Shown here piece after piece: positions 43,601 to 55,014 of a DNA stretch of 64,000 bases. Each line of letters opens with the position of its first letter. Positions within the stretch are counted from its first letter, which is position 1. The notes below the pieces were generated by a model that worked only from the letters and a program-made list of their open reading frames with translations, did not search any database and was not told where the DNA came from. The position numbers were made by a program, and so were the translations under genes. Source of the DNA: Rhizoctonia solani (taxonomy: Eukaryota > Basidiomycota > Agaricomycetes > Cantharellales > Ceratobasidiaceae); contig NC_057377.1 in NCBI RefSeq assembly GCF_016906535.1, positions 1,736,001 to 1,800,000 on the forward strand, given 5' to 3'.

Positions 43601-44097
43601 TCTGCTTCTTCTTCTGATGCAATCTGGACTTGTTCTGGGAATGTGATTGACCCTTGCTGCCAGTCAATTAGCGGGGATTCACTTGTGAGCCAGGTCATGC
43701 CAAGTATTGCCGGGGTGCTGCCTATTGGGCAAACTAGGAAAGGAATGGAATGGGTGTGGCCATTGGCCAAAACCGTGAGGAGTACCTGGTGCCAAATGCA
43801 ACCAGTCTGTGAAATGGTACCATCTAACATTCTCACTACTTGTGGATTTTCAAGTAGGGTTTTCAGGATTTTATATTTTTCAACAACAGAGGGTGAGATG
43901 AAATTCAATGTGGCTCTGGAGTCTATCAGGGTTTTAATGGGGGCCGTCGGGAAGTTCTGTGCTATTAGATTGATGTATAAGAGTGGGCGTTTATTTGAAT
44001 CAAGGGCAATAGATACAAATTCAGAAACAACAGATTCTAGGGGCGCTTTCTTTGTAACCAAGGGTTTGACAATAATCCTTGGTTTCAGTCTTTTCCC
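40672..44097 (-). pseudogene. pol of A4 (two in-frame TGA codons)
   Basis: Entered at GGGAAAA (44091-44097). Protease region has IDSRATLNF, so DSG is DSR. TGA at 43171-43173 (NNV-stop-IKEG, the same codon as in A2) and 42256-42258 (HY-stop-PGKQ). YLDD intact; RNase H TDASG and FTDHRN; integrase finger CPVC and D-D-E motifs (YDFITGF, DRGTTF, TERVN) intact; chromodomain IKWKGYG. Ends TAA at 40672 just before the purine tract. Confidence 0.92.
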
Positions 44098-44759
44098 AAT
44101 CCCTCCTCTTCTGCCACTTTGGCAACTTCTTTGATGGTGGCTTTCCAGCCATTGGGGCACTGCTTGATGCCATGTCCCTTTTGGCCGCACTTGATGCAAA
44201 GACCTGATGCGCGGCGGCGGTCCCTTTCCTCCGGGGTAACGTAATTTGGGTCTTCTGATAGGCGGACCCTCGTTGTTGTGGTGGAGGTGGATGTGGTGGC
44301 CACGGTGGCCAGGGACTTGGCAGGGAGCTTCTTGGGTTGGTTCTCTTCATTTTCCCAACGTGTGTTATCAATTTTGATGGAGGCGGCGAATATAGCCTCC
44401 AGCTTGTCGGGGATGTTGTCCTTGGTGGACAGGAGCTCCTTGACCTTCCAGTGAAGGCTGCACGTGAATTGGGCAATGTACGCCTCTTCATTCCAGTCAA
44501 GCTCCGCAATAAGGTTGCGGAACTCTGTAACGTACTCAGACGTGGTCATGGTCTGAGTCAACGCAGCAATCTTCCTGGTGGCCGCCCTTTTGGCGTCAGG
44601 GTTGGCAAATGCCTCCTTGAATTTGGCCATTAGGGCCTGGATAGTGGTAGGAGGGTTACCCTTGCCCTTGATGATATTTCCAATGATGGGGAGAGCCCAG
44701 TTGGCGGCTTTATCTGTCATGTGGTATAGAATCCACGCAACCATCTGCTCCTCCTTGTT
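44085..44759 (-). pseudogene. gag of A4, 3' part
   Basis: Continues the capsid after B6 (MVAWILYHMTDKA), through FTCSLHWKV to the CCHC knuckle [14 protein letters not shown] and TGA at 44085. Open. Upstream part at 52428-52941. Confidence 0.88.
44091..44097 (-). promoter_or_regulatory. -1 frameshift heptamer of A4
   Basis: TTG GGA AAA GAC TGA in the gag frame; GGGAAAA conserved. Confidence 0.72.
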
Positions 44760-44764
44760 GAACT

Positions 44765-45347
44765 TGTCCTAGACGTCTGTAAGGACATTGAGGCAGAGGG
44801 CGCTTGCGGCCGGGTGTATACAAGTGAGAACCGCGTAAGGCGGTGAGCAAGCTACCTACAACAACAACAAGCTATACTACGGTGACTACGCCTATAAGGG
44901 CAATGGCAAGCTATCTAAGTACAGCAGTGAGGCCGCTTAAGGCAGTGTGGAACTAGTGACTAAGTAGGATTACTGGGCTATAAGGCCCTTGTACAATGTG
45001 GGATACAACAAGAGGTAATTGACCTGGGTGTTACCATGGTCGGTGTGCCTCTTTATATATTCTACAAGCTAGCTAATTACAAATGTACTATATCAAATAC
45101 CGTATCAAATAAGAACCCCAATCTGCAGTTGGCCTTACTCATGCATACGTGTCACTGATGTGTCATAGTGATGTCATCAGGTGGAGGTGGCTACGTGTGC
45201 TGAGGTAAGCGCGGAAGGGGACGTGGCTTGGCGCTGAGCGTATGATATAAGCGCCGAAGTCACGTGATCGAAAATGTTCTCCGTTTGCCTTTGTTTAAAT
45301 CCGAGAAAATGGGAATAAATTCCCTGGTATCAACTGTGTCTACGACA
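44765..45347 (-). repeat. 3' LTR of B6
   Basis: 583 bp. Hairpins ACCGC-GTAAG-GCGGT (about 44831) and GGGC-TATAAG-GCCC (about 44977) are visible. Confidence 0.92.
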
Positions 45348-48300
45348 CTGCCCCCCCTCTAAGGGCCTTTTTCTTCATCTCTTTTTTGTACTTCTTTAAA
45401 AATTTTTCCGCATTTTTGAGGTTCTCCCGGGGTTCCCACGTGTTTTCCTCTGGACCATAGCCCTTCCATTTGACTCTGAAGAACCATTTTCCGTTCCTTT
45501 CTTCCATGTCCGTTATTCCTTCTACCTCATATTCCTCTTCCCCATCCACAGTGACTGGAGGGGGGCGATTTTCAAAGGTGCGTTTGTCATCCCTTTTGAC
45601 TTTAGACAAGAGTCCCATGTAGAAGACATTGTGGATACGCATGGTTGGAGGCAGTTCAAGCCAGTAAGCGCGGTCGGAGATTTTTTTGGTGACCTTGAAT
45701 GGCCCTAAGCGTTGTTCTGTCAGTTTTGGGCTTAGGGTTTTGAGGTTCACGTTCTTGGCATCAAGCCATGCTTCTTCTCCAACCTCAAATTCTACTGGGG
45801 CCCCACTTTCTCCGTCAACCATTTGTTGCTTAGATTGTTGCAGGGCGGATTCCACTTCCCTCCATTGTTTTTCCATTGTCTCGGCTAGGTCATCTGCTTC
45901 TGGTACATTGGTAGGGACGTTGGATGGTGTCAAGGTAGGTTCCCACCCGTACAGGGCTTTGAACGGTGTTTTCCCTGTGCTACTGTGGACTGCATTGTTG
46001 TATGCAAATTTGGCCATAGGCAACCATTTTGTCCAGTCCCGTTGATTAATCCCTGAGTAAGCCCTGAGAAAGTGCTCAATGGACGGGTTTACTTGTTCTG
46101 TTTGACCATTGCTCTGGGGGTGATAGGCAGAGGAGAAGTGAGGATCAATGCCTAATTGCTTGTACAGGGCTCGTAAGAACTTGTTATTGAAGACCCTGCC
46201 TCTATCCAATATTGTCTTTTCTGGCATCCCATGGCGTTTCCATACATGTTCCAGAAACAGCTCCGCAAGTTTGGGTGCCTTGAGTTTTTTGGAACATTTA
46301 ACAAAGATGCCGTACTTAGTGAAGCTATCTACTATAACCAGGATGGAGTTGTTGTTTCCATCCCGTGGTAGGTCCACAATCATATTGTAGGAAACATGTT
46401 GCCATGGCCTAGATGGGAGTTTGAGTGGTTGCAGGGGGATGGAGGCGTATTTAGGCTTCCAAATTTGCTGGCAAGTTTCACAGGAATCTACGTGCCAATA
46501 CGTGTCTGAACGGATGCTGGGCCAGTAGTAATTACGCAAGACCAATTCTAGAGTACGTTGTCTTCCTGGATGTCCTGCCAAGGGGCTATTGTGGAAGATG
46601 CATAGTAGATCTGTCCTTAGTGTTCCAACGTCAGGGACCACAATCTGTCCTTGGTAGAACAGTAGGCCAGCCTCCATCTTGTAATCTTTGAACGCGCGTT
46701 TGATGGAGGGGGGTGTTTTGGACTTGTTCTGCAGGAATTGGAGGATTTCTTCCAGGGATTTGTCTTGGTCCAGGGACAACTCAATCTGCCGTTGTAGCTC
46801 CTTTTCTGGTGTGACTAAGGCTATGTTGGCAAATACCGGATCTGGTAACATGGACTGGGGCTCTGGTGGGATATCCGCGTGATCCGATTGCCGTGACAAG
46901 GCGTCTGGCTTCCCCAATTGTTTTCCTGGCCTGTATACAATTTGGAAGTTATAACCGGCAAGGAGTAAGTGCCATTGTGCATGGCGTTGGTTGAATGTGC
47001 GTGATTCCTTCCAGTATTCCAAATTGCAGTGATTGGTGAATATGGTGATTGGGTGCTGAGTTCCCTCTAGGAAAATGCGCCAGTACTCAAAGGAACAGAT
47101 GATTGCAAGAAGTTCCTTATTGTGGGTATTGTAGTTCTGCTCGGCACCTTTGAAAGACTCTGACAGGAACCCTAGCGGATGCAATCGGCCGTCTCCCTGT
47201 TGTTGACTGAGTATGGATCCCAGGGCTGCGCCAGAGGCATCTGTCTCTAGGAAATACGGTTTGGATGGATCAGCGTGGCAAAGGACTGGGGCGTTGGTGA
47301 TGGCGTCTTTTAGTCCCTGGAAAGCTTCTTGTTCCTTGATATCCCATTTCCAAGGTGTGTCTTTCTTGACTAGGTTGTGTAGTGGCCTAGCCATGTGGCT
47401 GAAGTTGGCAACAAAGCGCTGGAGGAAGTTGGCAAAGCCAAGGAAAGATTGTACTTCCTTAACCTTGGTGGGCGTGGGCCATTCTTGAACTGCCTGGATC
47501 TTGAGCTTATCCAGACTAAAACCCTTATCCAATACAATGATCCCTAGATATTCAACCAAGGTTACATGGAATGTACACTTGGAGGCCTTGCAGAATAGTT
47601 GGTTTTCCATTAGGCAACGTAATACCTTGTGAACGTGTTGTGCGTGTGATGTGTCATCCTTGGAGTAAATAAGGATATCATCAAGGTAAATGATGATGCA
47701 TACATTGAGCAAGTCTTTGAATAACTTGTTCATGAAGTGTTGGAAAGCCGCAGGTGCATTTGTCAGGCCAAAGGTCATGACCAAGGACTTGTAAAGACCA
47801 TACTTGGTGCGGAAGGCGGTCTTCCATTTGTTGCCCTCCTTAACTTGGACATTGTTATGACCCCATTGCAAGTCTAATTTAGTGAAGACCTTGGCACCAC
47901 GGAGCTGGGCCATGAGGTTGTTGGGACGGGGTAGTGGGTACACGTTTTTCTTAGTCTGGTTATTTAGGCAACAATAGTCTACAACCAGGCGGCAAGAGCC
48001 ATCCTTTTTTGGGACAAACATGACAGGAGAACTAATCAAAAATTTGCTAGGGCGGATTTTTCCTGCCTTTAACTCGTCCCTGAGCCAGTCTTTTAGTGTG
48101 GCAGACTTGGCATCTGTCATACTGTAAAGGGGGGAATTGAGGGGGCCTTCTTTGGTGAGTTCAATCCCAATATTGTAATGCCTATGGGGAGGAAGCTTGT
48201 TGAATTCTTCTTCTCCAAACACCTTAGCATATTGGTGGTATTCAGAGGGTACTCCTTCAAGAGGGTTCTGATCAGCTTCTTCTTCTTTGGCAATGGCCAC

Positions 48301-48535
48301 ATGTTCTGGTGGAGTGTGTGGGAAGGAGAGGGTGCACGTGTTCCAATCTATTTCCGGGTTGTGAGCATCTAACCATTTCAAACCTAGGATGGCCGCATGA
48401 CTGCCAGTATTACAGATGAGGAAGGTCTCCGTCATCTTTTTGCCATCATAGGTGAAGGTGAGTACTGCCTTCTTCCAGATTTTTCCTGCCTGGGGGCTTG
48501 ACCCATCAAGCATAGTTACGGTGCGGGGTGAGGGT
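45340..48535 (-). pseudogene. pol of B6, main segment: end of protease, RT, RNase H, integrase, chromodomain
   Basis: Resumes at [10 protein letters not shown] after C1 and is open to TAG at 45340. YLDD is intact, but RNase H reads FTNHCN (Asp to Asn, Arg to Cys) and NKELLAI, integrase reads YNMIVDL, and DLRWGY reads DLQWGH. HHCC finger and the other D and E (LDRGRVF, QTEQVN) are present. Chromodomain VKWKGYG. Joined to 49770 the frame is continuous. Confidence 0.92.
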
Positions 48536-49769
48536 TGTTGTAAATTGGGGGAAAAGAGGTTGAGACTCTGGTGCTGAGCAGAGTCTGTGTTGGAAGATTT
48601 CCCAATTTCCAAGCTAAGTAAAGAAGTAGCTTCTTTAGGGTTCTCTGGGTCTAGCTATCTTGAATACAATCAACTACAGATATATCTTTTCTCAGTGTAA
48701 AGTGTCTTAGTAAGTATTTCTGTAAGAGCAAGAGTACTGGCTCAGGTTCCCTTTGGCAGAGATAGTTATGTAAGTTTCACTCCTAGTTGCAGGAACTAAC
48801 TGGTTACTTAGTATATATCCTTCTTTAAGGATGATTGCCTTCTGTTCACTTAACCTAAGAACTCTGTATCAGGTCTACAACCTTTCCACACTATGGGTAC
48901 TTGGGAGATCCACTTATACAAGTTTAAGTTATTTGAAATCTTGAGGCACAAAATATCACACAATTGAGGGGGGCAAGCCCAAACCCAAGAGTGACAGTCA
49001 ACAGTAACAGTGAGTGGTAAGAGTGAAGGGTGGGTGCCCTCCAAGGGTATGCAAGAGTCCCCTTTTATACCCTAGAGTGGCAAGGTTACTGAGTCATTCA
49101 CCTAGTCAGAGTATGAATATGACTTGCTTAGGACTGTGCTTCCTAAGACTTTGATTGGTGGGTGGGAAGGCACAGATATGACTAGGATGGAATGTGGCTG
49201 CTCTTGGGTTGAACTGCAATTAGTTAAAAATAGAAACATCTAAATACATGACTCAGTCTATCAAGAAATGCTTGGCAGCCAATGAGCACTTTAGAGTGAG
49301 TCATTAGTGTGAGTCATTCTGGTGGCAAGCAGAATGACTCATAAGCAGGATTCGCAGTGCCACTAGAAATTACTAGATAAGGAGAACCTTAGTAATCTCA
49401 TGAGAGGTATGACTCAACTAAGCTAGGAATAAGGTTGATTTCCCAAGTTAGAGCTAGTCATGTGATGAGCTAGATGTAAAGATATAAATATAATGATTAG
49501 TAAGGTACTTGAGCCACATAGATAGAATCTTGTGAAGCTAATATCTCCATGAGATCTTATCGTATGAGCACGTGACAGGCAGCGTTAGAACGAGCGGAAG
49601 GAGCTCTATTGAACGATATGTAACACATACAGTCAATATGAGCGTTACATAGAGTAATGACAGAAATAATGGAAAATAGGAGTCAAATGGCCATTAAATC
49701 AGAAAGTCAGATATATACAGATTATTGTGGATGGTGAGCTGTGAATGCAAAATTGTGTGATACATAACA
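48536..49769 (-). mobile_element. C1: solo LTR of a third family, in B6 protease
   Basis: 1234 bp, TGTTGTAAATT...TACATAACA, with duplication AGGGT (48531-48535, 49770-49774). Unlike A and B it is A+T-rich and lacks their CACGTG block and hairpins. On the minus strand GGGTATAAAAGGGG (about 49060-49073) is a strong TATA box, which sets the orientation. Removing it restores D-L-P-S-P-R-T in the B6 protease. The parent may be Copia- or Ty3-type; the LTR alone cannot tell. No ORF is supported. Confidence 0.85.
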
Positions 49770-50001
49770 AGGGTAGATCTATTAGGGGTAGGCGTAGTGC
49801 CTTGGCGGTGCGTGGGTGGAGAAATGATGATGTGGCGCCTGAGTCTATCAGGACTTCTAGATTATCCGCTTGTTTTTCTGGCTGGATTTGAATAGTGAAG
49901 AGAGGTGAAATTCTATTGCTACTTGAGATATTACAAAATTCAATACAGCCAGAGTCCTTGGGGTCCTTGCGCGCGGCAGCAGGTACCCTTACTCTTTTCC
50001 C
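49770..50001 (-). pseudogene. pol of B6, first segment: linker and protease active site
   Basis: From the slip site GGGAAAA (49995-50001) the -1 frame is open through LFTIQIQPEK to protease [10 protein letters not shown] and LPLIDL, then C1. Confidence 0.88.
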
Positions 50002-51341
50002 AATTGGTACTTGGAGTCTTTGCCAATTTTGGCAGTTTCCTTATCCTTCCCCTTGTCCTCAATAGGGGTGGCTTTCCAGCCCGTGCGGCATTCCGCAAAC
50101 TTGTGGCCCATTTTGCCGCATTTGATGCAGGCGCCTGCGGCGCGGCGGCAATTTTGTTCTTCCTCCGACACAAAGTTAGGATCGTCGGAGAGTTTCTTTG
50201 AACCGGTGGTTGACTGGCCAGTACTCGTCCCCCTTGCGGGGTTGGGTGGTCTGCTAGACTTACTATCCTTTGGCGGATGGCTAGCACGCTCCTCTTGGAG
50301 GGCGTTATTGATGACAAGTGCTGCGTTTTGCAGCTCTAGGAGGGTACGGGGACGGTGTTTGCAGGTTGCAATCTGGCGGCTGACCTCCCAGTGGAGGCCA
50401 CGGGCAAACTGGCCTCTAAGGGCCGCGTCATTCCAGTCCAGTTCCATGGCTAAGGTTCTGAACTTTGTAATATAGTCCGCACATGTGCCGGACTGTGTGA
50501 GTGTGGTAATCTTCCGCTCAGCGGCCCTTGTGGCATCAGGGTCGCCAAACGCTGCCAAAAACTCCAACTTGAACCCTTTGACCGTTTGAATGATGGCCCG
50601 GTGTGATCCAAGCTGGTCAAGGTGGGGATGGGCCCAGGCCCCAGCGGAATCCTTCATGTTCATCAGGAGGAAGGATAGAACCTCCTGATTGGTTGGAAAC
50701 ATCCGCAAGTTAAGGCGGGTCCTGGCCAGCATCCTGGTCAGCCACTGCTTTGCCTTGCTCCCTATTTTGCCTGTGTAGGCATTGGGGTGGTCAACCTTGA
50801 CCGGAGCAGGGTAGTGGGCTGCTGGAGCCGGAGGGAGAGGGGCAGGTGCTCCAATCGGGGATCGGAGACGCGGAGATGAAGGGGGAGATGGTGCTTGCGG
50901 GGGAGCGGCTCTTCTTGGGGTTGGCTGGGCCAGGCCGGGTGGGGCCCTGGATGGTTCTGTCCAGAAGGGGGCCCCACTAGTCAATCCAATAGGCTTGGCT
51001 TTTGGTAGGGGGCGTGGCGTTTCTTCCACAGCCTTGGTTTGGGGTCCTTTGGGTGTGCAGGGACCATGGAACTGAAGGGACTTAAGCCCATCCTTGACAA
51101 CATCAACGGTTTGGGAGATGTTTTTGACGTTTGTCCGTGTTTTGACTCCTGCTTCCTTGATCTTGGCAATTTCTTGCTCAAGGCGTTTGACTTGGCCAAG
51201 GAGGCTGAGGAGGAGTTGTGTGACTTGTTCAAGGGATACCTTGCCATATTTGACAGAGGTGGTTGGCGGAAGTGCGGGTTCCATGTATCCCTGATTGAAC
51301 GGGGATTGAGCTTGAGAGGCCGTCTGGGAGCGGGTAGCCAT
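49989..51341 (-). CDS. gag of B6 (intact)
   Basis: ATG 51341 (MATRSQTAS), 451 codons to TAA at 49989. Regions: Ser/Arg-rich N-terminus, a helical segment (LLSLLGQVKRLEQEIAKI) likely coiled coil, Pro-rich linker, Ty3 capsid (AKQWLTRMLA, LGSHRAIIQTV, FARGLHWEV), CCHC knuckle CIKCGKMGHKFAEC. The only uninterrupted family B gag in the window. Confidence 0.92.
   Translation of the reverse strand: MATRSQTASQAQSPFNQGYMEPALPPTTSVKYGKVSLEQVTQLLLSLLGQVKRLEQEIAKIKEAGVKTRTNVKNISQTVDVVKDGLKSLQFHGPCTPKGPQTKAVEETPRPLPKAKPIGLTSGAPFWTEPSRAPPGLAQPTPRRAAPPQAPSPPSSPRLRSPIGAPAPLPPAPAAHYPAPVKVDHPNAYTGKIGSKAKQWLTRMLARTRLNLRMFPTNQEVLSFLLMNMKDSAGAWAHPHLDQLGSHRAIIQTVKGFKLEFLAAFGDPDATRAAERKITTLTQSGTCADYITKFRTLAMELDWNDAALRGQFARGLHWEVSRQIATCKHRPRTLLELQNAALVINNALQEERASHPPKDSKSSRPPNPARGTSTGQSTTGSKKLSDDPNFVSEEEQNCRRAAGACIKCGKMGHKFAECRTGWKATPIEDKGKDKETAKIGKDSKYQLGKE
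49995..50001 (-). promoter_or_regulatory. -1 frameshift heptamer of B6
   Basis: TTG GGA AAA GAG TAA in the gag frame. Confidence 0.75.
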
Positions 51342-51823
51342 GGTTGGTTGTGGGTAGGAGCAGCCAGCGTGTGAAGAGGCCCGCAAAGAAGAGCGCGTGG
51401 GGGTACGCAAGGTAATGGTGGGCAATTGGGAGTGATGGGGGCTATGTAGCCAAGGGTGCCTATATCAGGACTTATGGGGCGCTTTATTGTTCTGGCGCTA
51501 AGAGTCTGCGTCAACCGCCTAGCGTTGGACAGTCCCTACAACTAATCAACAGCCGTGAGCAGGCATGATGTAGAGCGGGCTTTCTGCAAGCGGGTGGATC
51601 TGCTGGTTGACTCCGCTGACAAATGGTGCAGTGACCGGTGGTATGCGGGTGATAGGGATAGCCTGCCTTATAGCAATTTGCTACTACGTGGGACCAACAG
51701 CTCTTTGATTATTCCAGCTGAAAGGGGAGTCCAATCACGTGTTTTTGCTTGTGCTAGTACAGGTATCCTTCTCGGGGGTTGAGGCTTAGTAGTAGTGGGT
51801 GCAGAACGGTTTGCAACTGACGT
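51342..51823 (-). other. Leader of B6
   Basis: Untranslated region with the leader stem partly conserved (GGCGCTA at 51494-51500; TAGCGTT near 51520). No ORF is supported. Confidence 0.6.
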
Positions 51824-51839
51824 AAGGTTGATTACCTAG
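51824..51839 (-). promoter_or_regulatory. Primer-binding site of B6 (self-priming type)
   Basis: Minus-strand CTAGGTAATCAACCTT; its partner in the 5' LTR lies at 52088-52100. The two differ only at the former CpG. Confidence 0.68.
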
Positions 51840-52422
51840 TGTCCTAGACGTCTGTAAGGACATTGAGGCAGAGGGTGCTTGCGGCCGGGTGTATACAAGT
51901 GAGAACCGCGTAAGGCGGTGAGCAAGCTACCTACAACAACAACAAGCTATACTACGGTGACTACGCCTATAAGGGCAATGGCAAGCTATCTAAGTACAGC
52001 AGTGAGGCTGCTTAAGGCAGTGTGGAACTAGTGACTAAGTAGGATTACTGGGCTATAAGGCCCTTGTACAATGTGGGATACAACAAGAGGTAATTGACCT
52101 GGGTGTTACCATGGTTGGTGTGCCTCTTTATATATTCTACAAGCTAGCTAATTACAAATGTACTATATCAAATACCGTATCAAATAAGAACCCCAATCTG
52201 CAGTTGGCCTTACTCATGCATACATGTCACTGACGTGTCATAGTGATGTCATCAGGTGGAGGTGGCTACGTGTGCTGAGGTAAGCATGGAAGGGGACGTG
52301 GCTTGGCGCTGAGCGTATGATATAAGCGCCAAAGTCACGTGATCAAAAATGTTCTCCGTTTGCCTTCGTTTAAATCCGAGAAAATGGGAATAAATTCCCT
52401 GGTATCAACTGTGTCTACAACA
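51840..52422 (-). repeat. 5' LTR of B6
   Basis: 583 bp family B LTR. A few differences from the 3' LTR, mostly transitions. Confidence 0.92.
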
Positions 52423-52427
52423 GAACT

Positions 52428-52941
52428 GGTCTCAATGGAGGGCTACCCATAGCATCATCCAATCCAGCCACTGAGTGGCCTTTTGTCCCCTGGTGTTGCC
52501 CTTATAGGGGTTGGGAAGATCCATTTTGGGCCGTTTTACACTGGACCCTGTGTTGAATGGGGTGAGGGACCCCAAGTGCCTTTTAGGCGTTCCTGTAGGC
52601 TCCTTTTTGAGGGGCCTTGGTTCTTCCTTGTCCTTGGAATCAAAGCCTGTTCCCCTTGATGGTCTGAAGGGGGCCTTGAGTCCAGGCCTAACCGTGCCTG
52701 GAGTGTTGGCTTCTCCTCCAGAGTGGGTAGGAGGAGTGGCAGGCCCAGTCATTGGGCCAGGCTTGGCTTGGGTTCCACCCTGAGCTGAGTCTCCAACAAG
52801 GTTGTTGGTTTCTTTACATAGGGCAGCAAGCTGGGTAATCTGCTTGCCCTGGGACTTGACTTGGTCCTGGAGGGACCCAACTTGTGTGGAGAGGGCTTGG
52901 ATAGCCTCAAGGAGAGCGCCAATGGATGGCTCTGGTTCCAT
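52428..52941 (-). pseudogene. gag of A4, 5' part (one in-frame TGA)
   Basis: First ATG 52941 (MEPEPSIGA); as in A3 there is no upstream in-frame ATG. Helical segment (LSTQVGSLQDQV), Pro/Thr linker, capsid start (MDLPNPYKG, ATQWLDWMM). TGA at 52432-52434 (VALH-stop-DQF) just before the B6 insertion site. Confidence 0.85.
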
Positions 52942-53447
52942 TCCGGGCAAGTTTTGCGGAGTGGGAGATGATTTGCAAGAGGGCGGTTGGGAGTGGGGTG
53001 GAATGGAACGACGGCTGGAGCAACTGGATGGACGGGAGTAGGGGTGTGGGACGCCAGAGCGTGTGGATGGAATGACTGAGACGGCGTGGGGGAATAAGGT
53101 GCCTGGTACAGGACTTATGAGCGGTTTTTGCGCAGTGTGTGAACGCTAAACCCTTGCGTAGAACACCTAGCGTTGAACAATCCCTACAATGAATCAACAG
53201 ATCTGGCAATTGTGATACAAGCGGGTTTTTTGCAAGCGGGTGATTTGGCTGTCTAGGGTTGCCAACTGCTGTGTTCCGGCAAAACACATGGTACGCGGAC
53301 AATTAGAGACTGTCCGCCTTATAGCAATTTGGTACTGGGTGGGACTGACAGCTGTTTGATTATTAAAGCTGAAAGGCAAGTCCAATCACCCGTTTTCCCT
53401 TGTGCTAGTATGGGAGTTCCTCTTGTTTGTCAATCAGAGCCTACGGA
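52942..53447 (-). other. Leader of A4
   Basis: Untranslated leader with the conserved stem AACGCTA/TAGCGTT (about 53141-53175). No ORF is supported. Confidence 0.6.
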
Positions 53448-53460
53448 AAGTTGATTTTAC
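53448..53460 (-). promoter_or_regulatory. Primer-binding site of A4 (self-priming type)
   Basis: Minus-strand GTAAAATCAACTT near the 5' LTR; partner AAGTCAATTTTAC in the LTR (53730-53742). The mismatch is at the former CpG. Confidence 0.7.
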
Positions 53461-53462
53461 AA

Positions 53463-54033
53463 TGTTGTACACCACTGTAAGGTGGGTACTTGCTGGTAAA
53501 GGTGGGCACTTGTGGCTGTACTACTACACTAGCCTATGTAATCTAACTAGCTAAGGCTATCTACTAACTGACTAAGTTGCTTACGGCAACAACTAACTAT
53601 CTACTGCTAATGCAAGGGGGCCTTAGGCCTGGAGGTGTGGTGAGTGAAGTAAGGGGGTGGTGCGTCAGCAGAACTTCTGGGGGCCGGCTACTTAGCTGGC
53701 TGATGCCTCCTCAATGGATATGAGACAAGGTAAAATTGACTTGGTGTTTCCAAGCAATTTCCCTGCTGTATATATAGACAAAACACACTATCTACATGGA
53801 CTGTGCGTGTGAGAGAAAGAAGTACAGAAGACAAATAAGAAGCATGCTGCGGGCTGCGCAGAAGCGTGGATTTCTCCTAAGCGCCCTTGACACGGCATCT
53901 TGGCGCGGCATCTCGGCATAATAAGCGCCGAGATCACGTGATTAAAAAACATAAGATAAAGGGTTCGTAAAAAATAGTAAAAATATCAGAAAAATCGTCC
54001 GAATCCAGTGGTATAGTTAAGGAGGTTGTAACA
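53463..54033 (-). repeat. 5' LTR of A4
   Basis: 571 bp, starting TGTTGTACACC on the plus strand and ending TTGTAACA before AGTAC. Confidence 0.93.
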
Positions 54034-54038
54034 AGTAC

Positions 54039-55014
54039 CGTACAATGAGCTTAGTGATAGTGGGTCTGAAACCCTCAAATGCGCAAGTGTAAGGGTACTT
54101 AAGGAAGCAATATGGGAACCTCAACCGGTCATCAGCACCATATATCACTGCCTAAGACTAGATCCTTTATTATCACACTTGACTCTATCTACAAAATGTA
54201 CTACGGCCGGCAAAGATGCTGCAGTTGCAACCAAGAACGGCAGCGGGATGCACCACCAGCGTACAACCCAGGGCCCAACAAACAAGTTGATGCAGGTTTA
54301 CTATGGCTGCTCAACACGGTGGCCCAGACCAGCCTTGAAACCATTAGGGCAAGAAACGCCCCAACCCCCCAAAGGGGAAGGCAAGGACGGTTTGGGAGGC
54401 TGAACATGGCCAGGTCCCTGCATGTCAGGAGAGGTCAGATGGACCTGTACAAAGGTATTATTGGCGTCAGTACCAATGGGCCATTGCGTGCATGACCAAG
54501 AGAGCGGACTTACCAAGGGTCATCTACAGGAAGACGCCTTAAACGGCAACGCACTTGACTTAATGCTAGGAATTGCGGCCAATCACCCACCAGAAGCACG
54601 TTGGCCTCCTGGTCTAGCAATGGATCCACCGTACAAGGAAGAAGTACTTTGACCAAGCATGGACAAAGAACGCAAACAGGAGGAAAACAAGCGCGTACCC
54701 AATCCAGTCCCTACAACCCTACTGGACCCAGTCAAGAGGAGACTGGCAAATCATCCAAGGAGACCAGCGACGGAACCAACCCAGGCAGGGACAGTTGGAC
54801 TGCAAGTCAACAAGCTGGCAAGGAAGGTATTGCGGGCAATTCTCTTGGTCAAGAACGTCATATCAGTAACCACAACTCTAAGCAAACGCGTGAAGAGGAC
54901 TCACCAGCGGGTCATAGACAGGGAGTGGGACATCATGGAAGACATGTCCCGTATTGCACTTCAAGCACTAAGGATAGAAGACAAACCCAGGATTGGGGAC
55001 GCAAACTACCCCCA
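54039..55014 (+). pseudogene. pol of element O, segment 6: C-terminal extension, first part
   Basis: Continues the O frame beyond the chromodomain-like region in phase with 40089. In-frame TGA at 54401-54403 and 54650-54652; otherwise open. The sequence is polar and rich in Lys, Arg, Pro and Gln, without a recognised domain. From ATG 54659 the rest could also be read as a separate ORF of 273 codons ending at 56043. I do not recognise a function. Confidence 0.65.

Larger units (their letters stand above)
44765..52422 (-). mobile_element. B6: full-length family B Ty3 chromovirus nested in A4 gag, carrying C1
   Basis: LTRs 44765-45347 and 51840-52422 (583 bp each), target duplication GAACT (44760-44764, 52423-52427). 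Without C1 it is about 6.42 kb. It has no premature stop in gag or pol apart from the C1 insertion, although RNase H and integrase each carry an Asp-to-Asn change. Confidence 0.95.
40090..54033 (-). mobile_element. A4: full-length family A Ty3 chromovirus carrying B6
   Basis: LTRs 40090-40660 and 53463-54033 (571 bp each), target duplication AGTAC (40085-40089, 54034-54038). After removing B6 it is about 6.28 kb, like A3. Gag is split by B6. It has one premature stop in gag and two in pol. Confidence 0.95.

Noticed and set aside
54112..54495. A separate 127-aa gene
   Set aside because: It overlaps the O pol frame in another phase; the pol frame joins in phase on both sides and explains the region better.
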